A stretch of 64,000 nt of DNA from Thalassovita mediterranea (GTDB lineage: Bacteria > Pseudomonadota > Alphaproteobacteria > Rhodobacterales > Rhodobacteraceae): contig NZ_CYSF01000009.1 in the NCBI RefSeq assembly GCF_001458435.1, positions 1-64,000 on the forward strand. Reading direction: 5' to 3'. Below the pieces are notes generated by a model, which saw only the letters and a list, made by a program, of their open reading frames with translations, was not told the DNA's origin and did not search any database. Each line of letters starts with the position of its first letter. Position 1 is the first letter of the stretch. The position numbers and the translations under genes were made by a program. Below are positions 44,985 to 53,897 of the stretch, piece by piece.

Positions 44985-45492
44985 AACCACGCCCAATTTC
45001 ATCCATCCGCCCAATCGTCGAAATGCGCAAGTGGTGGCAAAACCCCAACGCCACGGGTGAGGAAACAGCGCCGCTGATCGCACCGGTGGCTGCACTGTGG
45101 ATCAATCCCTGGGCGTTCACAAAGGTGTCTACGCTATTCGGGTCTGCCAGATTCGGCTCGGCCTCGCCGGTACTGACCGAGAGCCCCTCAGCGATCAGAC
45201 CCGGATCCTGCCTACCATCGAAACGACCCGCTAAGGAGCTGGTCGTGGAAGTGTCAAAATCACCGGTATTACGGACCGCGTAGGTATTGGAGTAGAGGGC
45301 ATCTTTGCTGACGGTTTGCCCCTACGCGTCATCAGTCACAACAAAGGACGAAGGCGCAGAAGAACGGCCTATTTTGGCAACACAGCCATGCGGTAACAGG
45401 CACGCAGTTGCCATAAAAGTAGGGGCGCCAGCGAAGCGATCCGCGGACGCCCCGTTCATAGCCGCAGCATCTGGTGGTGGGCAATTCACCAC
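44983..45492 (-). pseudogene. Decayed reading frame, unknown exported or surface protein
   Basis: A minus-strand frame with a good GGGAGG-type site before GTG (45490-45492) runs to TAA at 44983-44985, interrupted by a TAG at 45322-45324. The first part (MATACLLPHGC) may hold a short hydrophobic or lipoprotein-like segment. The second part, rich in Thr, Ser, Gly and Asn (NTGDFDTSTTSSLAGRFDG, GEAEPNLADPNSVDTFV), looks like an extracellular beta-rich domain. I do not recognise the family. The rest of the 640-bp gap (44955-45595) shows nothing else. Confidence 0.35.
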
Positions 45493-45595
45493 CTCCCTGG
45501 TTCAGACAGTGGCTGACGATCACGGACCAATTTCCGCTGAACTGATGCTGCGCATTACATACACGGGCGTAGGGTAACGCATGCGGCGCAGTGCA

Positions 45596-46867
45596 TTAAT
45601 CCAGCGCGGACACCGCCGCCTGCACGGCCGCCTCGGTCAGGGCCAGATCAGCTTGTGTCAGGGACAGGCTGGGATACATTTTCGACGGGCTTTTGAATAC
45701 GCCGCCACGCCGCAATGCGGTGCTCCAACGCGCTGCACGTTCGGGATATTTGTGATGGGCAGTGCGATAATCGACGCAGGGCGCATCTGTGAAATAGAGA
45801 TCAAACAGTGTTTCATCACCGCACACCTGATGGGCGATGCCCGCCGCCGACAGCGCCTCCGATTGCATCTTTTGCAACTGTGCCCCCAACGATCTGAGAC
45901 GGTCATAGCTGCCCTCACGCTTTAGGACCTGCATTGTTTTCAATCCCGCCGCCGCCGCAACCGGATTGCCAGACAGTGTACCCAGTTGCATCAACCAACC
46001 TTCGGCACCAACCTGTGATTTGTCGAAATGACGCATGATGTCACTACTGGCCGCAAGCGCCGCCAAGGGAAAGCCGCCACCGATGATTTTACCCAAGGTG
46101 CAGATGTCAGGCACCACCCCATAGCGTTCCTGCGCCCCGCCATAGGCCAGCCGGAAGCCCGTGACGATTTCGTCAAAGATCAGCAAAACTGCGAACCTGT
46201 CACACAGGTCGCGCAGTCCCTGCAAAAACCCCGGCGCTGGCGGGATAATGCGTTGGAGAGGTTCCACCATGATCGCCGCAATGTCGTGGTGTTCGCTCAA
46301 CAACGCCTCAACCGCCTGCAGGTCATTGTAGGGGGCGACCAACATATGCTCGGCCACGCTTTGGGGGATGCCCGCACTGTCCGGCACCGCTTGGGGGAAG
46401 TTCACCCGTTTTGTCGGCGCAAGGCTCATCTGTGCCTCGGCGCTCATGCCGTGATACCCGCCTTCGAATTTCAGGATCTTATCGCGGCCCGTATAGGCCC
46501 GCGCCAGCCGCATCGCGTACATGTCTGCCTCACCGCCTGAGGCCACAAAGCGCACCTGTTGCGCACAAGGAACCGCGTCCACAATCGCCTCGGCCAGCTC
46601 AACGCCTTTGGCGTTGTTGGCAAAGAAGGTCATGCCATTTGGCAACTGGTCCAGCACCGCCTCCATCACCTCGGGGTGGCCATGCCCCAGCAGCATTGGG
46701 CCGGACCCGATCAGGTAATCCACATACTCTGTGCCGTTTTCATCCCACACCCGGCTGCCCTGACCCCGCGCGATGAAGATACCGGGATCGAAATTCCCAA
46801 AGCCCCCCGCAGGCAACACCTCTTGAGCGCGGGCGATCCATTCGTCTTGGGTCAACAGTTTTTGCAT
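45596..46867 (-). CDS. Class III aminotransferase (glutamate-1-semialdehyde aminomutase-like)
   Basis: 423 residues, fold-type I PLP enzyme. YLIGSGPMLLGHGHPEV, VASGGEADMYAMRLARA, FEGGYHGMS, IFDEIVTGFRL (the PLP Asp) and LGKIIGGGFPLAA (the PLP Lys) are present. It is not the haem-pathway HemL by context: it is the distal gene of a minus-strand unit with an epimerase-like enzyme and a DMGDH-like flavoprotein. It could transaminate an amino acid or aldehyde released from the N-methylated substrate. It starts 3 bp after the epimerase gene. Confidence 0.85.
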   Translation of the reverse strand: MQKLLTQDEWIARAQEVLPAGGFGNFDPGIFIARGQGSRVWDENGTEYVDYLIGSGPMLLGHGHPEVMEAVLDQLPNGMTFFANNAKGVELAEAIVDAVPCAQQVRFVASGGEADMYAMRLARAYTGRDKILKFEGGYHGMSAEAQMSLAPTKRVNFPQAVPDSAGIPQSVAEHMLVAPYNDLQAVEALLSEHHDIAAIMVEPLQRIIPPAPGFLQGLRDLCDRFAVLLIFDEIVTGFRLAYGGAQERYGVVPDICTLGKIIGGGFPLAALAASSDIMRHFDKSQVGAEGWLMQLGTLSGNPVAAAAGLKTMQVLKREGSYDRLRSLGAQLQKMQSEALSAAGIAHQVCGDETLFDLYFTDAPCVDYRTAHHKYPERAARWSTALRRGGVFKSPSKMYPSLSLTQADLALTEAAVQAAVSALD

Positions 46868-46870
46868 GGG

Positions 46871-47974
46871 TTACCTCATTTCCATTACTGGTGTGCCTAG
46901 AATGTCCAGATCCGGCGACACCCCCAGCCCGGCGCCCGTGGGCGGCGCGATACGTCCATTGTTGCGTTGGGGCGCAGTCTGGCACACGCGCGGTGCCACG
47001 TAAGAGGACAGATCACAGGTATTCATCAGCGCGCCGTTCGGCACGGTCGCGGCGAAATGCAGGGCCGCAGCAGTGACCACATCCGATCCCCATGTGCATT
47101 CCGCACAAATCTCAGCCCCCAGATGTACCGTCAGGTCGCGCGCACGGCGCATTGCCGAAAGGCCGCCGAATTTCGATAGTTTTAGGGCCACAGCATCCAA
47201 AACACCCAATTGGTGCGCTCGGAGCAAGCTGTCGAGGTCATGGGCGCCTTCGTCTATCTTCATCGCCAGCCCCGTGGCCTGGCGCACAGCAGCGCAGTCC
47301 TCCAGGGTTTTGCAGGGCTGTTCCAGCATCACATCCAGATGCGCCACCGCACGGCCGGTGCGGGTCGCTTGCAGTTTACTGGCACCGCAGTTCCAATCCC
47401 CATAAACCAGCGGCCCATCACCGACCGCTTCGCGCACTTTGATCAAGCGTTCCGCGTCGCGCTGCCAATCACGATCAGCCCCTAATTTCACCTGAAACTG
47501 CCGGATCCCGCTGGCATAGGCGTCCTTGGCGATGCGGGCCATATCATCCGGTGCGATGCAGGTAATGGAATGATAGAGTGGCATGTCCTGCCGCACGCGC
47601 CCACCCAACAACGCAAAGAGTGGTTGATCCGTGGCTTTGCCAAACAAATCCCAAAGCGCGATATCGATCATCGACTTGGCGTAGCGATGTCCCAAAAGAT
47701 GGGCGTCTAGGTCCAGCATCACAGCATCAACCCCCAATGGTGATGCCCCGATAAGTTTTGGTGCCAGTTCCTGCACTGCACTGGCAACGCCACCGGCATA
47801 GGCTGGCAGGTAATGCGGGATAGGACACACCTCTCCCCAGCCCTGATGGCCGCTATCCGTCTCAAGCCGCAGGATATGAGAGGTCACTGTGGCACAGGTT
47901 TTACCTTCGGCCATGTAGTAGGTTTCATGGCTGGTCAGATCGACCGCCCAAAGGGTGAGGCCAGTGATCTTCAT
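46871..47974 (-). CDS. Enolase-superfamily enzyme (MR/MLE subgroup, betaine epimerase-like)
   Basis: 367 residues. The capping domain has GWGEVCPIPHYLP and GHRYAKSMIDIALWDLFGKA. In the barrel, a Lys in FQVKLGADRDW, metal ligands Asp (VYGDWN), Glu (MLEQPCKTLED) and Glu/Asp (KIDEGAHD), and a second Lys in ALKLSKFGGL make a complete racemase or epimerase active site. The pattern resembles HpbD, the hydroxyproline/proline betaine 2-epimerase, at family level. Dipeptide epimerase or other acid-sugar functions cannot be excluded. It overlaps the flavoprotein stop by ATGA. Confidence 0.82.
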   Translation of the reverse strand: MKITGLTLWAVDLTSHETYYMAEGKTCATVTSHILRLETDSGHQGWGEVCPIPHYLPAYAGGVASAVQELAPKLIGASPLGVDAVMLDLDAHLLGHRYAKSMIDIALWDLFGKATDQPLFALLGGRVRQDMPLYHSITCIAPDDMARIAKDAYASGIRQFQVKLGADRDWQRDAERLIKVREAVGDGPLVYGDWNCGASKLQATRTGRAVAHLDVMLEQPCKTLEDCAAVRQATGLAMKIDEGAHDLDSLLRAHQLGVLDAVALKLSKFGGLSAMRRARDLTVHLGAEICAECTWGSDVVTAAALHFAATVPNGALMNTCDLSSYVAPRVCQTAPQRNNGRIAPPTGAGLGVSPDLDILGTPVMEMR

Positions 47975-50418
47975 GCGGTCACCAACACATCCTGGCGGGG
48001 TTTCAGACTGTCGGGGTCATAGGCCGGTTGCCCAAGCACCCGCGCGGCCCGTGGCACGCCGTGGATCAACACCGTCAACTCGGTCCCAACTTGGGCTGCC
48101 TCTGGCTTCAGATAGGCAAAGGCCAGCACCTTGCCCACCGTTGGTCCAAAAACCACAGAGGCGGTGGAACCAACAACCTGATCACCCAGATATACCGCTT
48201 CGCCACCGTGGCCGTCGGCGCGTCCGTCAGGTTCTATTTCCAGATAGGCACAAATCCACGGCAGGTTGGCATTGAGGGTGTGCTCCTTGCCCAGATAAGG
48301 CTTGTCGTTGCGCGCAAAGCGCAGAACATCCGCTTCGGCCAGAGTGACTTCGTTTGTGAGCTCCCCTGCCCCTTTGAACGCCTTTTCCATGCGCATCGCA
48401 TTCATGGCAAAGCTGCCATAGTTGGTGATCCTATGATCCATACCAGCGGACCACAGCGCATCATAGACATCCAGACAGGCATCATTAGGCATGTGGAATT
48501 CCCAGCCTAATTCACCTGCATAGGACATGCGGAGCGCCCAGATTTGATGACCTGCCACTATGATCTGTTGCGCCGACAACCAACGAAATCCCGCGTTCGA
48601 TAGATCAGACGCAGTGCAGGCCGCCAGAACATCACGCGCCTTTGGCCCGTTCAACGCCAGCGCCGACCAGCTGTCCGATAGCGCGGTGATCGTCACGGTT
48701 TCATTCACACGCTGGTGGTTCAGGTGATCCAGCAAGCGTTGTTCAAAAAAGGCCGCACAAACGAGGTAGAACCGATCTTCATCCATGCGCACGATTGTGG
48801 TTTCCAGTTCGATCCGCCCCCGCCGGTTCAGCATGTGGGTCAGAATGATCGCGCCCACCTTTTGCGGCATCCGGTTGGCGGTCAAACGATCCAGCAGCGC
48901 ATAGGCATCAGGCCCTTCGACCAGCACCTTGCTAAAGGCGGTCACATCCATGATGCCGACATCTTCGCGGACGGCTTTGACCTCGGCTGCGATTAGATCA
49001 TCCACGACGGTACGATTAAAGGAGTAGTGATCTTCCTGTGCCACGCCGTCACGCGCAAACCAGCGGGGGCGCTCAAAGCCATAGACCTCTTCGTAAACTG
49101 CACCTTCGTCTTTCAAGCGCTGATAAAGGGGCGATGGTTTAATCGGGCGCCCTGCCAGACGGTTGAAATGCGGAAAAGGGATTTCGTGGCGCAGGCAGTA
49201 GTCCTCTTCGGCCTTGATCACCTGCCAGTCCTTGGTGGCATAGGCGCCGAACCGCCTCGGATCATAGTCACGCATGGAAATATCCGCTGCGCCATGCACC
49301 ATCCAACGGGCCAGTTCACGGGTTAGCCCCGGCCCCCAGCCGATACCGATCTGCGTGCCGCAACAACACCAGTAGTTGCGCACACCCGGTGCAGGTCCAA
49401 TCAAAGGATTACCATCCGGCGGGTGGCTAATTGCCCCGTGAACATCCCGTTGCAGCCCCAGTTCGGCAAAAATCGGCATGCGGTTCAGGCTTTCTTCTAG
49501 CCAGGGCATGACGCGATCGTAATCCGCGTCAAACAGCCAGTTTTCATATTCCCAAGGACAGTGATCATGCCAAACGGAATTCGGGTTGGTTTTTTCATAG
49601 ATCCCGATCAGACCACGGTTTTGTTCCATGCGAATGTAGCCAGACACCTTTTTATCGTCGCGGATCACCGGCAACTCTTGGTCCAGCCCCTGAAATTCGG
49701 GCACGGGTTCGGTGACGAAATAGTGGTGGGTCATCGACGTCATCGGCAACTGCAGGCCAGACCATTCGCCCATTTGCCGCGCATAGGTGCCGCCCGCGTT
49801 GACCACATGCTCACAGGTGATTGTGCCCTGATTGGTTTCGACCACCCATTCCCCATTGCCGTTTTGAGTAATGTTGGTGGCCTGACATCTGCGGATGATG
49901 CGAACGCCTTTTTGCCGCGCCCCTGTGGCCATCGCCATCGTGACATTCGTGGGGTCTACATGCCCGTCATCAGGGGTGTGAAGCGCCCCCAACACCCCGT
50001 CGAGATTGTAGAACGGGTGCAATTCCGCAACCCGTTCAGGTGTCACAAGCTCAATATTAAATCCCAGCGACCGACCCACCGACAACGTATGGCGCAGCCA
50101 GTCCATCTCATCCTCAGTGTAGGCCAACCGGAACGAGCCGCAGCCATGCCAGGTGACCGGCTGACCGGTCTCTTTTTCCAACGCGCCAGAGTAGAGGCCG
50201 ATGTTGTAGTCAACGCATTTGCCCAACCCGAAACTGGATGTGGAATGGGTGATCTGCCCCGCCGCGTGCCATGTAGACCCGGACGTCAACTCAGCCTTTT
50301 CCAACAAGACGGTGTCAGCGCCCCAGCCTTCGTGGGCCAGGTGATAGGCCAGCCCTACCCCCATGACACCGCCGCCAACGATTACCACACGCGCTGAAGT
50401 CGGAAAATCAGGTCCCAC
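47971..50418 (-). CDS. FAD-dependent oxidoreductase with GcvT domains (dimethylglycine/sarcosine dehydrogenase-like)
   Basis: 815 residues. The N-terminal DAO domain has RVVIVGGGVMGVGLAYHLA, and SGSTWHAAGQ, whose His is the covalent FAD site in this family. A central FAO_M region is followed from about residue 420 by the GcvT and GcvT_C domains that pass the methyl carbon to tetrahydrofolate. It should oxidise an N-methyl group of a secondary or tertiary amine. I chose the GTG at 50416-50418, which has AAGGA six bases upstream and begins MGPDFPTSARVVIVGG. Earlier ATGs at 50466 and 50475 lack ribosome sites and fall in the operator. It leads the epimerase and aminotransferase. Confidence 0.87.
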   Translation of the reverse strand: MGPDFPTSARVVIVGGGVMGVGLAYHLAHEGWGADTVLLEKAELTSGSTWHAAGQITHSTSSFGLGKCVDYNIGLYSGALEKETGQPVTWHGCGSFRLAYTEDEMDWLRHTLSVGRSLGFNIELVTPERVAELHPFYNLDGVLGALHTPDDGHVDPTNVTMAMATGARQKGVRIIRRCQATNITQNGNGEWVVETNQGTITCEHVVNAGGTYARQMGEWSGLQLPMTSMTHHYFVTEPVPEFQGLDQELPVIRDDKKVSGYIRMEQNRGLIGIYEKTNPNSVWHDHCPWEYENWLFDADYDRVMPWLEESLNRMPIFAELGLQRDVHGAISHPPDGNPLIGPAPGVRNYWCCCGTQIGIGWGPGLTRELARWMVHGAADISMRDYDPRRFGAYATKDWQVIKAEEDYCLRHEIPFPHFNRLAGRPIKPSPLYQRLKDEGAVYEEVYGFERPRWFARDGVAQEDHYSFNRTVVDDLIAAEVKAVREDVGIMDVTAFSKVLVEGPDAYALLDRLTANRMPQKVGAIILTHMLNRRGRIELETTIVRMDEDRFYLVCAAFFEQRLLDHLNHQRVNETVTITALSDSWSALALNGPKARDVLAACTASDLSNAGFRWLSAQQIIVAGHQIWALRMSYAGELGWEFHMPNDACLDVYDALWSAGMDHRITNYGSFAMNAMRMEKAFKGAGELTNEVTLAEADVLRFARNDKPYLGKEHTLNANLPWICAYLEIEPDGRADGHGGEAVYLGDQVVGSTASVVFGPTVGKVLAFAYLKPEAAQVGTELTVLIHGVPRAARVLGQPAYDPDSLKPRQDVLVTA

Positions 50419-50465
50419 AGCATGTCCTTTCGAGTCGCTTTTCCTATCGACAGCGTAAGCAATCA

Positions 50466-50497
50466 TTTGTACCATCGTCAATTATGAATGGTACAAA
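50466..50497. promoter_or_regulatory. Perfect 10-bp inverted repeat at the rpiR-flavoprotein divergence
   Basis: TTTGTACCAT (50466-50475), 12 bases, ATGGTACAAA (50488-50497). It straddles the rpiR start codon and lies 48 bp upstream of the flavoprotein GTG. The symmetry and place suit the operator of the RpiR regulator controlling itself and both divergent operons. Confidence 0.6.
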
Positions 50498-51368
50498 CAT
50501 ATCAAATACGATTCTGGACCGCCTTGCCGCAGACCTGTCCGATCTCACCCCAGAGGCACGCAAGGTTGCGACCTATGTGTTGGAAAACCCTTTGGATGTA
50601 GGGGTATCCACCGTGCGCGAAATCGCTGAGGCGGCGCAGGTCAAACCCAACACCGTGGTGCGCATGGCGCGGCAGTTCGGATTTGAGGGCTACGAGGATT
50701 TCCGTGCCCCATTTCGCGACGCTATCCGAAATGGCGCTGCGGATTTTCCCGACCGCGCCCGCTGGCTGCAGAACATCCGCAAATCAGATGATCTAGGCGG
50801 TCTTTATGCCGATATGGTGCAGGATATGCTGCGCAACATCGAAGAGACATTTGCCGGCATTTCTGCCGAGCAGCTGAAGGCCGCAGCAACCGCGATCTGG
50901 AATTCGCGCAACGTTTTTGTTTTGGGCGTTGGGGTCCACAATTCCAATGCACGCAATTTCACCTATCTGGCGTCTACCGGCATGGTGCAGATCCAAGCGA
51001 TCCCGAAACCCGGATCAACGCCTGTTGACGATCTGGCCTGGGCCGACGAACGGGATGTGCTGATTGCCATCACCTGCAAACCCTACCGCAGCGAGGTGGT
51101 CGAGGCCGTCAACATCGCCAAAGAGCAAAACATGCAGCTGGTTTGTCTGTCAGACAGTCCCGCCAGCCCGATCCTGCGGCAGGCAGACCACGGGTTCGTG
51201 GTGTCGGTTGAGACGCCACAATTCTTCCCTTCCTCCACCAGCATTATCGCGGTTTTGGAAACCCTGCTGTCATTTGTCATCGCCGAGTCGACCGAAGAAA
51301 TCGTCGACCGTGTCGAAACATTTCACAACCGCCGCCACCGTCTTGGAATGTACTACGAGGAGCCTTGA
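50484..51368 (+). CDS. RpiR family transcriptional regulator
   Basis: 294 residues. The N-terminal HTH_6 domain is at about 10-80 (LTPEARKVATYVLENPLDVG, REIAEAAQVKPNTVVRMARQFGFEGYEDFR). A SIS sugar-isomerase-like effector domain is at about 125-260 (NVFVLGVGVHNSNARNF, ITCKPYRSEVVEAV, SDSPASP). No Shine-Dalgarno sequence precedes the ATG, and the operator-like inverted repeat covers the start, so it may be leaderless. Its stop overlaps the Rieske ATG (TGATG), making it the first gene of the oxygenase operon. The SIS ligand is presumably a metabolite of the pathway. Confidence 0.9.
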   Translation: MNGTNISNTILDRLAADLSDLTPEARKVATYVLENPLDVGVSTVREIAEAAQVKPNTVVRMARQFGFEGYEDFRAPFRDAIRNGAADFPDRARWLQNIRKSDDLGGLYADMVQDMLRNIEETFAGISAEQLKAAATAIWNSRNVFVLGVGVHNSNARNFTYLASTGMVQIQAIPKPGSTPVDDLAWADERDVLIAITCKPYRSEVVEAVNIAKEQNMQLVCLSDSPASPILRQADHGFVVSVETPQFFPSSTSIIAVLETLLSFVIAESTEEIVDRVETFHNRRHRLGMYYEEP

Positions 51369-52453
51369 TGACTGAACCGCTACGCTCTTTGGCCGCCCGC
51401 TACTACACGGATCCGCAGGTGTTTCGACTGGAAACTCAGGGCCTGCTGGCGCGCACATGGCAATTCGGCTGTCATGTGTCGGATCTGGAAAACACAGGTG
51501 ACTATGCGACCTTTGACATCGCGGGCGAGAGCCTTTTTGCCATACGCGGACATGACGGGCAGATCCGGGTCTTTTACAACGTCTGTCAACATCGGGCGCA
51601 TCAGTTGGTATCCGGCAAGGGATCGACCCGTGTGGTGGTCTGCCCCTATCACGCCTGGAGCTATGAACTGACCGGCGCCCTGCGTGCAGGGCCCAACCTC
51701 AAAGCGGTGGAGAACTTTGATCGCAGCAAAGTCTGCCTGACCGAAGTGCGCGCCGAAGAGTTCCTTGGTTTTGTTTTTGTAAACCTCGATCCTAGCGCCG
51801 CCCCGATGGAGGACTGGTTTCCCAATGCGCGCGCCGAGCTGGAGGAATGGGTTCCCAACTGGCGTGACCTGAAACCGCTGGAATGGGTCGAGATACCCGA
51901 AAACTGCAATTGGAAAGTTTCGGTCGAAAACTATTCGGAATGCTACCACTGCGCCCTGAACCATCCGACCTTTGCCAATGGCGTCATCAAGCCGGAAACC
52001 TACGATATCCAGCCACAGGGCAAATGTCTGCGCCACACCACAGAATGTCAAAGTCTTGAGGCGATGACCTATGACATAAATTCGGGCTTTGCCCATCAGC
52101 ACGAATATTCCAGTTGGTTCCTGTGGCCAATGTTCTCCTTTCAGGTCTATCCGGGCAACGTGCTGAACACCTATCATTGGCGTGCGATTGACCCCGATCA
52201 CGTTGTGGTCTGGCGCGGGTGGTATTCCATCGGCGGCGCAGAAGACGCCAAGGTGCGCCAACTGGCCCGTCAGGACCGCGAAACCACCGTCGAAGAGGAC
52301 ATTCATCTGGTTGAATCGGTTCAACGCGGATTGCACTCTCGTGGGTATGTTCCCGGACCACTGGTGGTCGACCCGAATGGGGGCGTCAATTCCGAGCACC
52401 CCGTCATGCACCTACAGAAATGGATGAAAGACGCAATTGATGGCCCAAATTAA
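51368..52453 (+). CDS. Rieske-type oxygenase alpha subunit (quaternary amine monooxygenase-like)
   Basis: 361 residues. The Rieske [2Fe-2S] site is CQHRAHQLV and CPYHAWSY (C-x-H ... C-x2-H). The mononuclear iron region is VENYSECYHCALNHPTF, the motif seen in choline monooxygenase, stachydrine demethylase and carnitine oxygenase alpha subunits. It would hydroxylate an N-methyl or adjacent carbon, releasing an amine or formaldehyde and an aldehyde. GAGGAGCC precedes the ATG. No reductase gene is in the window, so its electron donor must be encoded elsewhere. The stop lies inside the aldehyde dehydrogenase gene. Confidence 0.88.
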   Translation: MTEPLRSLAARYYTDPQVFRLETQGLLARTWQFGCHVSDLENTGDYATFDIAGESLFAIRGHDGQIRVFYNVCQHRAHQLVSGKGSTRVVVCPYHAWSYELTGALRAGPNLKAVENFDRSKVCLTEVRAEEFLGFVFVNLDPSAAPMEDWFPNARAELEEWVPNWRDLKPLEWVEIPENCNWKVSVENYSECYHCALNHPTFANGVIKPETYDIQPQGKCLRHTTECQSLEAMTYDINSGFAHQHEYSSWFLWPMFSFQVYPGNVLNTYHWRAIDPDHVVVWRGWYSIGGAEDAKVRQLARQDRETTVEEDIHLVESVQRGLHSRGYVPGPLVVDPNGGVNSEHPVMHLQKWMKDAIDGPN

Positions 52454-53894
52454 AGAGCATTGGCAAAACTACATCAACGGCACATGGGTCGATGGCGGCG
52501 CGGGCCGTATAGATGTGGTGAACCCCGCGACAGGTGAGGTTCTGGCCCAGCAGGCCTTGGCGGACGCTGCGGATGTAGACCGCGCCGTGCGCGCGGCGCG
52601 CGACACACATCTGTCGGGCGCCCTGTCTGGCCTGCGCCCCGTAGAACGGGGCCGCATGGTGCAAGCGATGGGGCGGTTCCTGTTGGAGCATATAAACGAC
52701 ATCGCTCCCGTTCTCACACTGGAACAAGGCAAACCCCTCTGGGAAGCGCGTACCGAAATCGAAGGCGCGGCGCGCTATTTTGAATACTATGGCAATCAGG
52801 CAGAAACCGTCGAAGGTCGTTCTATTCCGCTAGGGGCGCAGTATCTGGATTTCACCGTACACGAGCCGTATGGCGTCTCGGCACAGATTATCCCGTGGAA
52901 CTATCCGCTGGAAATGACTGCACGTTCATTGTCGGCTGCATTGGCGACTGGCAACACCTGCGTCATCAAAACGCCAGAACTGACGCCGCTAACCAACGCA
53001 TGGTTCGCCCATGCCGCCGAACATGTGGGCCTACCCACAGGCGCGGTCAATATCCTCTGCGGGTTGGGGCAAGATGCGGGCGCGGCGCTGGCATCGCATC
53101 CCTTGGTCAATCAGATCGTTTTCACCGGATCCGTCGCCACAGGCATCGCCATCGCCACCGCTGCGGCTCGCAATGTGGTGCCTTGCGTCCTGGAACTGGG
53201 CGGCAAATCGGCGGCGATTGTTTATGATGACGCGGATCTTGATGCCTTTGAAAGCGACGCCCGCTGGGGCATCTTTTTCAATGCTGGGCAGGTCTGTTCC
53301 GCCATGTCGCGGGTCATCGTTCACGAAAGCAAACACGACGAACTGGTCGCGCGTCTGTCCAAAGTTGCCCAAGGCCTAAATGTCACCGACGGCATCAACC
53401 TGCCCGAATTTGGCGCCAACATGGGGGCGATGGTCTCCACCGCCCAACGCGACCGCGCCGAAGTAATGGTACAAACCGCCCTGTCCCAAGGCGCCCAGGT
53501 GGCTGCAGGCGGCCACACGCTTAACCGTGCGGGCGCATTTTTGCAGCCCACAGTCCTCAGCGCGGTGCGCCCCACAATGGACATCGCGCAACAAGAGGTC
53601 TTTGGTCCGGTTTTATCGGTCCTGCCCTTCAGCACCGATCAAGAAGCGATCGAAATATCCAACGGCACAGATTATGGACTGGTTGGGGGGGTATTCACCC
53701 GCGATCTGGATCGCGCCACAACAGCGGCAAACCAAATTCGCGCCGGTCAGGTCTTTGTGAACGAATGGTATGCGGGCGGGGTCGAAACCCCGTTTGGCGG
53801 GTATGGCAAATCCGGTTACGGCCGCGAAAAGGGCCGTGAAGCGCTGTGGAACTATGTGCAGACCAAAAACATCGCAATCAAAATGAGGGGCTGA
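52440..53894 (+). CDS. NAD(P)-dependent aldehyde dehydrogenase
   Basis: 484 residues. IIPWNYPLEMT and FTGSVATG bind the cofactor, LELGGKSA carries the general-base Glu, and NAGQVCSAMSR has the catalytic Cys. The C-terminal ETPFGGYGKSGYGREKG is typical of betaine/aminoaldehyde-type enzymes. It overlaps the oxygenase gene by 14 bp, so it likely oxidises the aldehyde formed by that enzyme. The best start is ATG at 52440. Confidence 0.92.
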   Translation: MAQIKEHWQNYINGTWVDGGAGRIDVVNPATGEVLAQQALADAADVDRAVRAARDTHLSGALSGLRPVERGRMVQAMGRFLLEHINDIAPVLTLEQGKPLWEARTEIEGAARYFEYYGNQAETVEGRSIPLGAQYLDFTVHEPYGVSAQIIPWNYPLEMTARSLSAALATGNTCVIKTPELTPLTNAWFAHAAEHVGLPTGAVNILCGLGQDAGAALASHPLVNQIVFTGSVATGIAIATAAARNVVPCVLELGGKSAAIVYDDADLDAFESDARWGIFFNAGQVCSAMSRVIVHESKHDELVARLSKVAQGLNVTDGINLPEFGANMGAMVSTAQRDRAEVMVQTALSQGAQVAAGGHTLNRAGAFLQPTVLSAVRPTMDIAQQEVFGPVLSVLPFSTDQEAIEISNGTDYGLVGGVFTRDLDRATTAANQIRAGQVFVNEWYAGGVETPFGGYGKSGYGREKGREALWNYVQTKNIAIKMRG

Positions 53895-53897
53895 ACC

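Noticed and set aside
50419-50481. Longer flavoprotein starting at 50466, 50475 or the TTG at 50481
   Set aside because: No ribosome sites, overlaps the inverted repeat and adds sequence atypical of the family; the GTG at 50418 with AAGGA is better.
53466-53475. Second copy of the operator half ATGGTACAAA within the aldehyde dehydrogenase gene
   Set aside because: It reads as ordinary codons (Met-Val-Gln-Thr) with no inverted partner nearby, so chance is the simpler explanation.
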